From Diphasiastrum complanatum (taxonomy: Eukaryota; Streptophyta; Lycopodiopsida; Lycopodiales; Lycopodiaceae), in the NCBI GenBank assembly GCA_029204225.1, contig CM055095.1, positions 78,315,488-78,379,487 of the forward strand: 64,000 bases of DNA, in the 5' to 3' direction. This document shows, piece after piece, positions 31,210-42,716 of this stretch. Position numbers and translations under genes: made by a program. Every line of letters begins with the position of its first letter. The first letter of the stretch is position 1. The notes below the pieces were generated by a model that ran no database searches, was not told where the DNA came from, and saw only the letters and a list, made by a program, of their open reading frames with translations.

Positions 31210-33530
31210 TCCCTCCTTAAACTGCTTCTATCCTTAGAAGCTCCTCAAAACAAGAAATAATTATAGGAGCATTTCCTTTAACTTTCAATATGAACCAAGG
31301 AAATCATTTTTCTTAGTCTGACTTCCATATCAAACAAGTACTTAGAGATAAACCTATTTCCAATCATTAATCTTTGTTCTGGAGTACGATTCAAGATTGA
31401 AAAGTACACTAAGCAATAAATTTCTCAACTAGGTTACACTCAACAAAAGTTACTAACATCACCTTCATGTAAAACACTTACATGAACCACTGAGTGAAAT
31501 ATTCTCTAACTTAGAGATTAAAGTTAAAAAAAAAGAAATAATAATTACAGTCTAAAATTATCCACAAACTCTGGCAGACAATTAATAAAAAACTTCCAAG
31601 TACAACTATCCTTAGAATCCAATTCTAAGATATGATAATTCATTCCACTAGAATCTCTAGGAAAATCATTAATATATAGAATGAAAAACTGGAGTAGAGA
31701 GATTCAATTATAATCATATAACACCACATTTAGATCCTTATCCAAATCATTTATAAGTTAATCCATAAATCTTATATACAAAGATTTGTTAACTCTACAA
31801 GTATCTGTCAAAACAATACTTGATCATATGTCTATGTTTATCGACTAGGTTAAGTGCACCAAATAACTCTAGTAACTAGGAATACACAATAGATTCATAG
31901 AACATTACTTGTGCACATATGTGAATAATGTCATTATGACCCAGTACATAAACACATTTTTATCTGGCAGATTCTTACATAACCCAGATATGTTACTCAC
32001 ATATCTCACTGAGATCTTGTAACTCAGCTACAAAAGATTTTCTATTTCTCATGAGTAAATAACATATCCAGAAAATATTGAGACAAATAATATTCACTCT
32101 CAACAGTTTTTCAATCCAACTTACCTCTAGTTACATTATTTCTTCCACTCAATCAACTCCTCTATGGTCCTAGGACTAAACTAAGATTAGGTTGATCCAA
32201 TACAGAACTCTCAGACGTAAGTTCCGATCAAACTTACTTCTATTTCAGTTAAAATTGAATTAGTAACCTTTGACCTTTTACTGTACTACTTATAGATAGT
32301 GATTCAAATTTCAAACATGTTCTAGATCCAGATTGTCCACACAATTCCTAGAAAATTTATCTTATTCGAAAAGTTCCAATTAGGTATCATACTCTGAATC
32401 TATCCAAAATTATTTCAGAACAAATCCCATTTCTATACCACAGCTGGTTCTCTTCCGAAAACTATGCAAACCACAGATCCCCAAATAGAGTTTTATCCCA
32501 TCACTTCACCCCTCCTTCTAAAGAAATTATCAATTTCAATAAAAGCTTAACTGGAAAGATGATATATGAAAATATCCAAATCCAAGAAAAGTCAGTAATA
32601 AGTGCATTCCACTGAAAGGATTCACTCTATTACACACATGACTTCCCTTCAAATATTTTCCACCCGAGTGACAGAAACTACCATTCCATTGAAATCCATT
32701 TTGCACAAAGAGATATTTCAGGTTTAAGAAATTGAAACACTTTAACCTAAGAATTTATCTAAATTCCAAGTCAGTTTACACAAGTAGTAGTTTATATGAC
32801 ATAACAATATTTCAGAAGAATAACTTCATGCTAGAAAGAATCATATAAATCAGTTCGATGTCTTATATTCAAGAAATTACTAAGAAGTAAAGGATGAATT
32901 AAGAAAGCAAGAAATAGATTCGAGGGCCTCTAATTTTGTAAATAATGAGATACCACATTGGGATCTAGATTAAACCTCAAAATTTCCCAAAATACCCCAC
33001 ATTTGATCAATGGTTTTCTTTTTCCCATATCGCGACTAGGTACCAAAATACACCCTTGATCATCAGATCTTTTACAGTCCTAGAATTTCCTTTCCAGAAT
33101 TACTGATGTCCCATACCATCAACTTTTCCTTCCAGAAAATCCTTAATCGCCTTATCTGATATTCTAGAGATCCATTGATCATTTAGTTGTCCTAATATTC
33201 ATATAGGATATTATCTTTTATTCCCAAACACTGGAGAATCCATTTATTTGGATGACTGGCATGCCAATCAGATGGATACAACAAATCCACACCTGATTCT
33301 GTGATTTAAACAGAAGAATTAACACGGTTCAACATACACTCTGATCCTTCCAGGTTAGTGATAGGTTTTGAAATCCTACTGATGCATCAATTTTAGGGAC
33401 AAGCTTTTGTCAACTAACAGATCCAATGTAATTCACGTATCAGATTCTACTTCTAACATCACAATTGACATCCAAAACTATGGACTACTCAATGGCCACA
33501 AATATATCAGTTACGAATTAAATTAAATGA
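31210..33530. other. AT-rich region without genes
   Basis: About 2.3 kb with no frame over 60 codons and no repeat recognised. If the LTR at 30655-31209 is a 3' LTR, this would be the decayed interior of a second copy, but no coding motif supports that. Confidence 0.4.
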
Positions 33531-35000
33531 ATTTAATCCATGAAATTAATATCCAGTATTAAGCAATTATTTACTGGGATTACCAAAATCCTAACTACAA
33601 AATACATTTTCCGATCACACTTACTACCACTGATGTCCACTCTTCTTCCCTCCTTAGAATTTTCAGTTCCCTGAAAATCTATTTCAGCTAAGGTACTAAG
33701 AAGACGTAACGACATTAGAAAATGTTTAAAATTAACTACTATGAGAAAGAGTCTAAAATAATTTTACTATATATCCTGTACCTGAGTTGAATAACTGATG
33801 TACCAAAAACCATCTACTTTAGGATGTCCTAGGTTAAACCCATTTGAGGGCAAAGCAAATATATGAAAGAGATCTTGTAGTGTCAAGACGAGTTGATGCA
33901 TGAACATATTATCATTTACATCTAGCCCCTTGACATTCAAGTAAACAAAATACATATGCTTGCAAGGTATGTATTTTTTCATGGTCAAGTTCAAGGAAAA
34001 ATCTACACACATGTGCACAATGGCTCATTACCAATCGTGACCTGATAAGTTACACTTGTTCGAATGCTATCAAAAATATTAAGGATATATAGCTCCATAT
34101 GTTATGAGGGTACTTTGATTACCTCTTCAATGATATTACCTTTTCCATTCAATCCTTTGCAAATTTTGACATGCCAAATCTATGTCTCATTTGTCCATGT
34201 TCTGACGTTGGATTGGCTGTGAAATTCAAGTTAGGATTATTTGCAACTGACATTTGTAGATTCTTGGAGTTCTCTGGTTTTGTTTCTCTGATGTGAAATA
34301 ATTTGGGAAACTAGATGTCCGATATATCCACCTTGGTTTAATGAGTCTACTTCAGATTGTAGAAGATTTGTTCCTTGTTGCACATACCAAACATCGTTAA
34401 TGATTGGAAGTGACATAGTGACATTAGAATTGACTTTCCAGATACAAGTTATATCGCTTACACAAAACCACATAAACTGATTTGTGTAACCATTTTGATG
34501 TTTTCTTATTCCAAAAAGCTAGGTGTCACTCTCGATTTGATTAACTTGTTGTGTCGTCCTCTACCGGCAACCTTCATAGCTTCACATTTGATCTGGCTAC
34601 CAGTACATCGAATAGCCCACCAACTATTTTTCAATTGTCTTTCAAGCACATCAACAGGAAATTGCAGAATAACTTGTCCCAACACATTGAGAGATGTATT
34701 GGAAATCCCAGATTGACTACAACCTGGAGGATTGGATTTACTCTTTGTGTATACCCTTTCACGTGTTTTATATTTGGACAATGAGACACATTATCATTAT
34801 CAGCACTCCATTTTTGTAATGGCCTCTTGCATCTGACAGTTTGAATTGGTGCTTTAACATCATGGTCTCGCCTTGTCAAATCGATTTGTTCGACAAATTC
34901 ATTAACTCTTTCAGAGAACGAGGCACCAATAATTGAGAATCTCCTTCTTGAGTGCACTCTCTCTAGAAAATTTTGGACTATGGGACCTTGACCAATGTGT
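33530..35000 (-). pseudogene. Possible transposase-type SWIM zinc-finger relic
   Basis: A minus-strand frame (34018-33767) contains KKYIPCKHMYFVYLNVKGLD, which resembles the CxH half of a SWIM finger (IPCKHM..), as in MULE transposases and FAR1-like proteins. Upstream frames (34473-34237 with VWYVQQG; 35005-34631 with RKRPLQKW-like and basic GRGRHNK stretches) could be further decayed parts. The CxC half of the finger and the DDE core are not visible. It is broken by many stops. Assignment is tentative. Confidence 0.3.
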
Positions 35001-35619
35001 CGCAAACGGATTATGTTTTGCGAACAGATTGTTTTTATTGGATTTTCTTACGCAGAAGCTTGCAAGATTCTAAACACTCAATTATAGATCACAGACCACA
35101 AATCATTCTAGCAATCAAGACGACGAAAATCAAAGAGATGGACAACTATATTATCGGTTTTTTATTTTTAGAGCGAGATGATGAGTGTCTCGCTCATTGG
35201 CGGCCTGACACTCAGCTCTATCGCTGTGTTTTGCTTGTTGGCAGACTTTCATGCACAACAATTTTCGTTTTTTTCTCTCTATATTCAGTTGATCCAGAAT
35301 TGCGATTATATCTCCACTGTGTGTAAAACAGAGAATCACAAGAGTAGTTAATGCTAATCAACTAGTTAGTTACTCTCTGTTATTGCTAATTGTTTTAGTT
35401 GAGCGTGAAGTTTAAGACACCACCCCTGTTGAGCTGCCAGTTGGTAGCGCGAAATTTTTTTCTTCGTTTTCTTTTCGTTTTGTTTCATGTCGTGTCTTTT
35501 GATCCTGGAGGTATCTTTGACTTTCACGAATCGTTTTCCATTCGACCTTCGCTTCGCTTTGTGTCGCTTCACTTCGCTTCGCTTCACGACAAAGTTGCAG
35601 GAGCTCACAATTTCTGACA
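35000..35619 (-). repeat. 3' LTR of copia C (left end uncertain)
   Basis: On the minus strand it starts TGTCAGAAATTGTGAGC at 35619, directly after the purine-rich CAAGAGGGAG. A repetitive stretch of GAAGCGAAGCGAAG and GAAGCGACAC words follows, then AACTAACTAGTTGATTAGC. The left end lies somewhere near 35000. Confidence 0.55.
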
Positions 35620-35624
35620 CTCCC

Positions 35625-37255
35625 TCTTGAACCTTGCAACTTTGTATGTTTAATTTCTTTGATTTGCGAAGAGCGGCTTGTCAAGCGGCTTCGTGAGCAA
35701 ATATGCAATCATGTCTTCAGTCTTTATGTATTGGATTTGGAGCTCTCTTTTTTAGAACAAATCTCGAATGTGATGGTACTTCAGAGGTATGTGTTTTGTC
35801 TTTGAATGGAAGACAGGATCCTGGGACAGATATATGGCACTTTGAGAGTCCATCATCATCGTGCATGGTTCTCCTTGTGGTATGCCAATTGTCTCCAACA
35901 TTATCTACAACCAAACTACCTCGTTCGCCACCTTTAAAGTTGCGACATATTCAGCTTCGCATGAGGATTGGGCTACCAATGTTTGCTTTTTGCATATCCA
36001 ACTGATTGCTGCTCTGCACGCCATTGAGCATCCTCCTGTTACGGACTTGTTGTCATCTTTGCAGCCCACCCAACTTGTATCACTGTAGTGGTGCAGCTCG
36101 AATCATTTCCTTTTGTTGTCTGCTTTGTAGGTTAATCCCATATTTTGGGTACCCTTCAAATATTGTAGAATTCATTTTGCCATTTGCCAATGTGCCAGGC
36201 TAGGATTGGAAGAGAATTGACTTAAAGCATAAATAGAGAAAGCCAAATCGGGTCTGGTACAAATTGTAAGGTACATCATACTACCGATCAGATTTTGGTA
36301 GGGTATACCTTCCATCTTCTGTTTTTCTTCCTCTGTTTTCGGACAATCTTGCTTCATCAATTTTGCTCATGCTATCATTGGTGTGGCTTTTTCTTTATTT
36401 CCAAAATTTTTTAGGCTCGGTCCGGTCCATCATTCTAAACTACTTTAGCACTTTTCTGGCGTATTCTGAATGACTCAAATGCATTTCGCCTTTTGTTCGA
36501 TCTCTTCTGATCTCTAGCCCAAGGCATTTTGTTGCTTCTCCCATATCTATGATTTCATAATTTTTAGAAATCTGACTCTTTGTGTCCTTGATTAGCATCA
36601 AGGAGTTTCCTATCATGAGAGAATCATCTACAAAAATAGTCAGAATCACAAAATCTCTTCCTACTCTCTTTATGTAGACATTGTAGTCTGGTTGTGTAGG
36701 ATTGAAGTCTAGAGACTTCAGAAGACTGTCGAGCTTCTTGTACCAAGCTCGTGATGCCTGCTTCAGACCATAAATGCACCTTTGTAATCGACAGACATAT
36801 TGTCAATTGTTGGTGGGGTCTTCAAATCCTTCAGGCTGCTTCGTGAAGATTTCTTCTTCTAGGTCTCCGTGGAGAAAGGCTGTCTTTACATCAATTTGGT
36901 GAATCTCCAGATTTTGTTGTGTAGGATATGTAAGGAGCAGTTGAATGCTTGTCATCTTGACCATTGGCGAATAGGTGTCAAAATAATAGTCGACACCATA
37001 CCTTTGTGTAGCCCTTTGCAACAAGCCTCGCTTTGTAACGCCCAACAGTGCCATCTGATTTCAAGTTTCTTTTGTACACCCACTTGCAGTTGACGATCTT
37101 TTTGTTTTCGGGCAGTGGCTCTAGTGTCCATGCCTTGTTTTGACTCATTGATTTGATTTTCTCTCACATTGTCTGCTTCTAGAATTCTCCCTCTAGACTC
37201 TGGACAACTTCTAGATATGTTGTTGGCTCTTCAATGAAGCTCGTGACAGTTTCGC
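35625..37255 (-). pseudogene. Copia C RT and RNase H, broken
   Basis: Reading leftward from 37255: RT entry (FIEEPTTYLEVVQSLEGEF, AWTLEPLPENKKIVNCKWV, YKARLVAKG), IDVKTAFLHGDLEEEIF (about 36860), YGLKQASRAWYKKLD (about 36740), and the RT active site as FVDD (TIFVDDSLMIGN, about 36640). CLGLEIRRDR, SDTSWVGCKDDNKSV, SSCEAEYVA and RNase H (DPVFHSKTKHIPLKYHHIR, ILLTKPLDK-like) follow, ending about 35630. There are at least four stops or frameshifts. Integrase and gag are missing: at about 37260 it meets a plus-strand element. Confidence 0.8.
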
Positions 37256-37286
37256 GACCGCAAAAGATTTTTCCCATTCTCATCAG

Positions 37287-37298
37287 TAGTATCAGAGC
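37287..37298 (+). other. Mutated tRNA-iMet primer site
   Basis: TAGTATCAGAGC, one base off TGGTATCAGAGC. It is preceded by CATCAG as in copia B at 2956-2961. The LTR upstream is lost apart from a few bases. Confidence 0.6.
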
Positions 37299-37402
37299 CT
37301 ACCTATGTTGTCGTAATCTGACATAGCCAAGAAGCTATCAGATCCAGGAGGCCAAGCATTTAGACGAACAACCATCAACAAAAGAACAAAGTCCAAGAAG
37401 CA

Positions 37403-38345
37403 ATGGCTTCAATCAGCAGCATGCAGAGCAAGATCTGCATAGTTCTTGATTCTTCAGGATCTAACTTTCTAGCTTGGAGAGTTAAGACATCACTCATACT
37501 CAAGGGCGAAGGTTTATTCCTCTATGTGGATGGCACAGAAGAGATGTCTACAACATCAGACAAGGAGCTATGTGAATAGAGGGAGAAAAAAAACAAGGCA
37601 GTAGCCTTGCTATCATCTTCCATTGAAGATAGTCTCACACTTGACTTGGCTACACTCTCCAAAGCTAAGGAGATGTGGGATGCATTGCCAACGAGATGTC
37701 AGACAAAATCAAAAAGTCAAATCATGATGCTGGAAGATCAGCTGACAAATCTATAGTGGGATGGGAAGGAACTCACTTCTTTCGTAAGGAAGATGAAGGA
37801 TCTATTCCTATCACTACATAACTCTGGAGCAGAGAATGTAGTGTCAGCTGAGAAGCAGCTGATGTGCTCGTTGAGAGCCTTGTCCAGATCATTCCAAACG
37901 ACGAGAACCATGCTCACGAAAGATCCCACCATGAATCTCAAAAAGGCGATTGTCGAGATTCGAGAGGAAGTCGAGGCTAGAGAAAATTTTGATCACAAAG
38001 ATGGTTCTGACTAGGCCCTCTTCGGAGTAGATGGGACTAGCAAAAGCAACTGGAAGAGCAAAGGGAGGTCCAAGCAGCAAGGTGTAGACAAAAAGACTCG
38101 TGTGAGATGTAGAAGAGACGGGCATACAGTAGATACATGCTGGCTCAATCCCAAAATTGAGTGTATCCATTGCCATAAGAAAGGGTCATGCAACTGTGGA
38201 TTGCCGCCGAAACCCGAGGAACAAATCAGCACAAAACAGACAGGAGGACAACAACAGTTCATCCTATGTTGAGGAGCCCGAGAGCTCAAAAATGGACGAA
38301 GAAAGAATGAACAGAAACTGTTCGACCGCCTATATCTGTGAAATT
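37403..38345 (+). pseudogene. Copia B gag and zinc knuckles (second copy)
   Basis: ATG 37403 (MASISSMQSKICIVLDSSG) starts a gag closely related to the one at 3086. AWRVKTSLILKGEG, a stop after KELCE (about 37577), SSSIEDSLTLDLATLSKA, FVRKMKDLFLSLHNSGAEN and VEIREEVEAREN follow. Then come knuckle RCRRDGHTVDTCW and knuckle CIHCHKKGHATVDC (the latter reached with a frame change near 38160). It ends in a Ser/Asn linker and STAYICE. Just before the protease it fuses in frame to family D integrase sequence. Confidence 0.75.
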
Positions 38346-38349
38346 GATG

Positions 38350-40441
38350 CATCACTTCCCATCTCATTTTGGGGAGAAGCCATAACATGTGCTAATTATT
38401 TGTGTAAGAGACTTCTAGTAGTGCTATAGATGGGATCTCACCTTATCAAGCCTTGTTTGATAAGAAACCCAATGTAAAAGATTTTAAGATCTTTGGATGT
38501 ACTTGTTATGTACACATTCCTTTGGAGACTAGAAGAAAAGAATATGCTACCTCCTTCAAAGGAATATTTGTTGGCTATGGAGAAAATAGCAAGGGATATA
38601 GGATATATGATCCTACATCCAAGAAAGTAAAGGTAAGCAAGGATGTACTTTCTGATGAGTCACAATTCGCTAAGAGCTTGTCAAATGGATCTAACCCATT
38701 GTGCGTTGAAGATCTTGACAAATCCGAGGAGGATCTTGACAAACCCGAGGAGGATCATGACAAACCCGAGGATGGAGATTTGGATCCGAGTCAAAAGGGG
38801 CCAAGAAGATCATCAAGGAGCAAGGCCGAGCCCTCAAGGCTTACCTATGTGGACAAGGGAAAGCAAAAGGAAGGCTCTACATCTTCTACCTCTTACTCTT
38901 TTTTAGCTACATTGATTGAAGAACCATCATCTTTTGAAGAAGCATGTAAATCTAAAGTTTGGAGAGATGCAATGCAAGTAGAGTATGATGTATTAGAAGA
39001 GAATCATACTTGGAATCTTGTAAATCTTCCAAGAGGAAAGAAACCACTTGCATGTAAGTGGATTTATAGAATTAAGTACAATCAAGATGAATCTATTAGT
39101 AAATACAAAGCTAGGCTTGTTGCTAAGGGATTTCTTCAAATAAAAGGATTGGATTATGAAGAAACATTTGCACCTGTAGCTAAGCTTGTAACTATTAGAT
39201 TAATCATTTGCATTGCTACTTTGTTCAAATGGGATCTCTACCAAATGGATGTGACAAATGCCTTCTTGAATGGCTTCTTAGAAGAGGAAATCTACATGAT
39301 GCAACCCGAGGGCTTCATCAAGGTTGGTGAGGAGCAAAAGGTGTGCTACTTAAGGAAGAGCCTATATGGCTTGAAGCAAGCACCTAGAGCTTGGTACTCT
39401 AGGTTGCATGATTTTCTCTATTCCCTTGGCTTTGTACTAAGTGCTTATGAACCTTCTTTAAATTTCAAATGTAATGAAGGAAAGATCATCATTTTGGTTC
39501 TTTATGTTGATGACATTATTATGACAGGAAATGATGATGATGGCATAGGCAAAGTAAAATCTGACTTATCTAGTGAGTTCAAGATGGTAGATCTAGGCTT
39601 CCTAAAGTTTATACTTGGGATAGAAGTGTCTAGAAGTAGCAATTGTACTTTCATAAGTCAATCTAAGTATGCTACTTCCAAGGGGATTGACACCCCTATG
39701 GAGCATGTTGTGAAAGCAACTAATGAAGGTGATGAAGCATCCTTTGAGGACATCACTCTCTTTAGGAAGCTTATAGGCTCTCTAATCTATTTAACTATCA
39801 CTAGACCTGACTTAAGTTTTTGTGTAAGCAAGTTGAGTCAAAGTATGCAAGCTCCTTTAGTTCATCATTGGAAAAGTGCCAAAAGAGTACTTAGATATGT
39901 TTCTAGTACTAGATTTTTTGGCATACTTTATGAAGGATCTAACTTGCACTTGAGAGCCTACTCGGATTCAGATTTTGTAGGTGACAAGATGGATAGGAAG
40001 TCCATCAGTGCATTTGCAACATTTCTTTGTGGAGGAGTGATATCTTGGCTTTCCAAAAAGCAAGATACAATCTCACTATCTTCTTGTGAAGCCGAGTACA
40101 AGGCATTGACTTCAACAACCAAAGAGCTCCTATGGCTAAGAAGACTCTTGATGGAACTACATGTGCTAGAGGCCGAGGAGATCCCTTACATATTTTGTGA
40201 CAATCAAGCTTCTCAACAAATTGCTTCAGATCCTATCTTCCATGCTAGAACAAAGCATATTGAGATAGCTCACCACTTTGTGAGGGAGAAGGTACAATCC
40301 AAGGAAGTGCAACTACATCATGTACCATCATCCGAATGCATAGCTGATATCTTAACCAAACCATTGTCCAAAGATCCATTTTTTAAGTTAAGATATGCTC
40401 TTGGAATTGTAGATAGATGTACACTAGATTTGCCAAGTTAG
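38350..40441 (+). CDS. Copia D integrase C-terminus, RT and RNase H
   Basis: DASLPISFWGEAITCANYLC starts the family D part; a stop at about 38429 precedes the 662-codon open frame from 38453. Order: integrase C-terminal region (FGCTCYVHIPLETRRK, FVGYGENSKGYRIYD); an acidic linker with the repeat DLDKSEEDLDKPEEDHDKPE; RT (NHTWNLVNLPRGKKPLACKW, YKARLVAKGFLQ, MDVTNAFLNGFL, YGLKQAPRAWYSRL, VLYVDDIIMTG with intact YVDD); and RNase H (AYSDSDFVGDK, SSCEAEYKAL, FCDNQAS, HARTKHIEIAHHFVREK). About 10 residues are deleted at SKYATSKGIDTP, where the RT-to-RNase H connection normally has a DLLKKF-type segment. It lacks the integrase core and protease, so it is not autonomous, but it is the best preserved RT in the window. 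Confidence 0.85.
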
Positions 40442-40453
40442 AAGTGAGGAGGA
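40442..40453 (+). other. Polypurine tract, copia D
   Basis: AAGTGAGGAGGAG immediately precedes the TGTTGAAAATTG start of the 3' LTR and follows the RNase H stop codon. Confidence 0.8.
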
Positions 40454-41270
40454 GTGTTGAAAATTGTCACTTCTCACTTGACATTGGTTCATGTAAATAT
40501 TGATCAAACATTAGAATATGTTGATGATATGATTTCACACGTGTGGAGCCTGTTCCCACATGTGAAAGGATGTACTTTTCATGTTTGTATATATCCAAAT
40601 TGATTTTGTATCATTCTAGTTAGTGTGAACATGAAATGACTAGTTTTTAGTCAAGTTGACTAGTCACCTACAAATTAGCTTTTCCTTGCATGTGCATGAG
40701 TAAATGCTCCCACATGGCAAGTGGATGTTCACACGTGTGTATAGAGTACTAGAAGATAAGAGATGACCATTTTCCTTAGATCCTATTTTGTAGGAAATAT
40801 TTCTATATTCTAGGAGACTAGCTTTTTGGACTTTAGTCATATTCTAGAAGGTCAACTATTGGATAAGGATCAAGGATGGATAAAATGGATAGATCTGAGT
40901 GACGTGGAACTCTTCACACGTGTGAAGGCCTGCTGGACTGTACCAGACTCATGGATGTACTTGATCCATAAAAGGATCATCATTTTGCTAAGAAAAATGA
41001 TGAGACTTTTGCACTCTACCCTTTTGTGAGATTTCTAGTCATTTGTCTTGTGATTTTTATGCATGATTGCTATCTAGTATCATTGTACTTGTTGTTTCAG
41101 GTGCAGGCCGTACAGTGGACAATACTCCACACGTGTGAAGCCGCTCTCACTAAAAAAATGATGTGTTGATCCATTGCTCTTGCTTAAATCCAAGTGTAGT
41201 GAATCTAGATCAAGATTTAATGTGTAGAACTTGATAGATTCATTGATTAAGCAACCAATAACTCTCTATG
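40454..41270 (+). repeat. 3' LTR of copia D with G-box palindromes (right end uncertain)
   Basis: Starts TGTTGAAAATTG at 40454. Within about 700 bases it has four copies of the perfect palindrome CACACGTGTG (40536-40545, 40730-40739, 40915-40924, 41128-41137), plus CACATGTG near 40557. Each contains the G-box/ABRE core CACGTG. The start is similar to the copia E LTR (TGTTGAAATATTG). The LTR end was not located; the unrelated minus-strand ORF begins at 41281. Confidence 0.65.
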
Positions 41271-41280
41271 ATTGTAAAGT

Positions 41281-41607
41281 ACAATCATTATTGTCCTAAA
41301 AACTGTAAAATTTATCAACCATCGAGTTGGCATTAATCCTAACCTTGTATGTGGTACCTTGGTACAGGAAGTGGAAACGAGTCTTTTCCTCATTCCAGGT
41401 GGCATACGTGTGAAGCGCGAGGCCCATGTTAATCTCATAATGGAAGAGCGTCAGGTAAAAACCCATTGCCACTAGAAGTGGACCGGTTGTCTATAGCCAT
41501 GGTTGGATCAGAGCGTTAGAGGGTAGATTCCAAATCTGTGTGGCCTCGGGGATGTCATGCTGGATCATCTGTTTGGCGCCCGAGTCTTCAGAGGATGAGG
41601 AGGCCAT
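41281..41607 (-). pseudogene. Unrecognised retroelement-type ORF fragment
   Basis: On the minus strand MASSSSEDSGAKQMI starts at about 41607. An in-frame stop follows NALIQPWL, then VAMGFYLTLFHYEINMGLAL and HTYATWNEEKTRFHFLYQG, ending at a stop near 41281. The composition looks like a gag-type or plant-mobile-domain-like start, but no known motif was identified. It may belong to the gypsy element to the right or to a separate insertion. Confidence 0.35.
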
Positions 41608-41609
41608 GT

Positions 41610-42716
41610 TAGCAGTGATGATTAGCGATCGGAAAAATAGAAAAAACGGTGAAAAATGGAAAAGGGTGTGGAAACGACAGAAAACTATGAATAATGAGTG
41701 TTGGATAATAAGAAGTGTAGTTCAGAGCGCAGATTGGTGTTCAGTATGATCAGATGATAGATGGTAGGAAGTTTGGTCACAAACGGAGAACTTGGTAATT
41801 TTAGTATAAATTTTGGCAGAGCTTCGCTAGCAAAGGTGACAAATGACTCAAATTCAGCCCTTATATAGCGGAATTTAGAGTGCATATTAGGTGAAATCCA
41901 CTTTCCCTTGCTCAGTTCCACCCAAATTTTGGCAGACACCTTCTTCACAAAATTCTAAGACCTCAGGGAGGTCTGCGAGAGTTCAGAAGGTGATTTGACT
42001 ACTATGCGAAGGTTCTGCGTGGGTTTAGGCTATCTGCGAGTGTTCAACTCTTGCAGGAAGTGATCTCTCACACAACTTGTTCTTGTGATTGGATTTTCAA
42101 GATCAGACCATGTAGACAGGCTAATTTCACTGCTCTGATTCCATTTAGGCACCTTGCAAGGGTTGGTAAGATGATCTTGAGGCTCTGCAAGGGTTCTGAA
42201 TATTCAGCTTTTTAAAACTCTCGCATACACTAAAAAATGATGATTCCTCCATTAGGAGCTCTCGCAGAGATTTTCATGGATGCATCTAAGTTAGATCTGG
42301 TGACTGTCCAAGTTTCAAGAGCTATCTCCCAGGGGATCTTAAAAAATCATGAGAAAAGTGCTCTTTTAGAGTTTTTTAGATGAGATCTCGAGATGTTCTG
42401 ATTTTTAACTTTTCTAAATTGGTAATCAGCTTCATCCATGCTTGATCTGACTGTTGGTGGTTCTTTGGAAGTTCTGATAAATACTTGGTAGTAGATCCAT
42501 CAGTCAGTCTGATGATCTGCTTTCATCTTGATCCTATCTGGATCTGGATCTGGATCCTTCTTGGATTCTGATGGATTTTTTCGATCTTGTCAGATCTGGC
42601 TGAATCTGAATGGATCTAGCTTGATTTGGCTTGACCTTCTTAGATCTAGCGGTGATGGTTTAGTAGAATAGCTTTTCATAACGTGCCATCACCAATCTGG
42701 ATTTATCTTACTACGG
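41610..42716. other. Gypsy A 3' non-coding region
   Basis: No ORF with recognised motifs. A GATCTG-rich stretch with (GGATCT)n-like repeats is at about 42535-42620. It lies downstream (minus) of the integrase stop at about 42717. No LTR boundary was identified. Confidence 0.4.
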
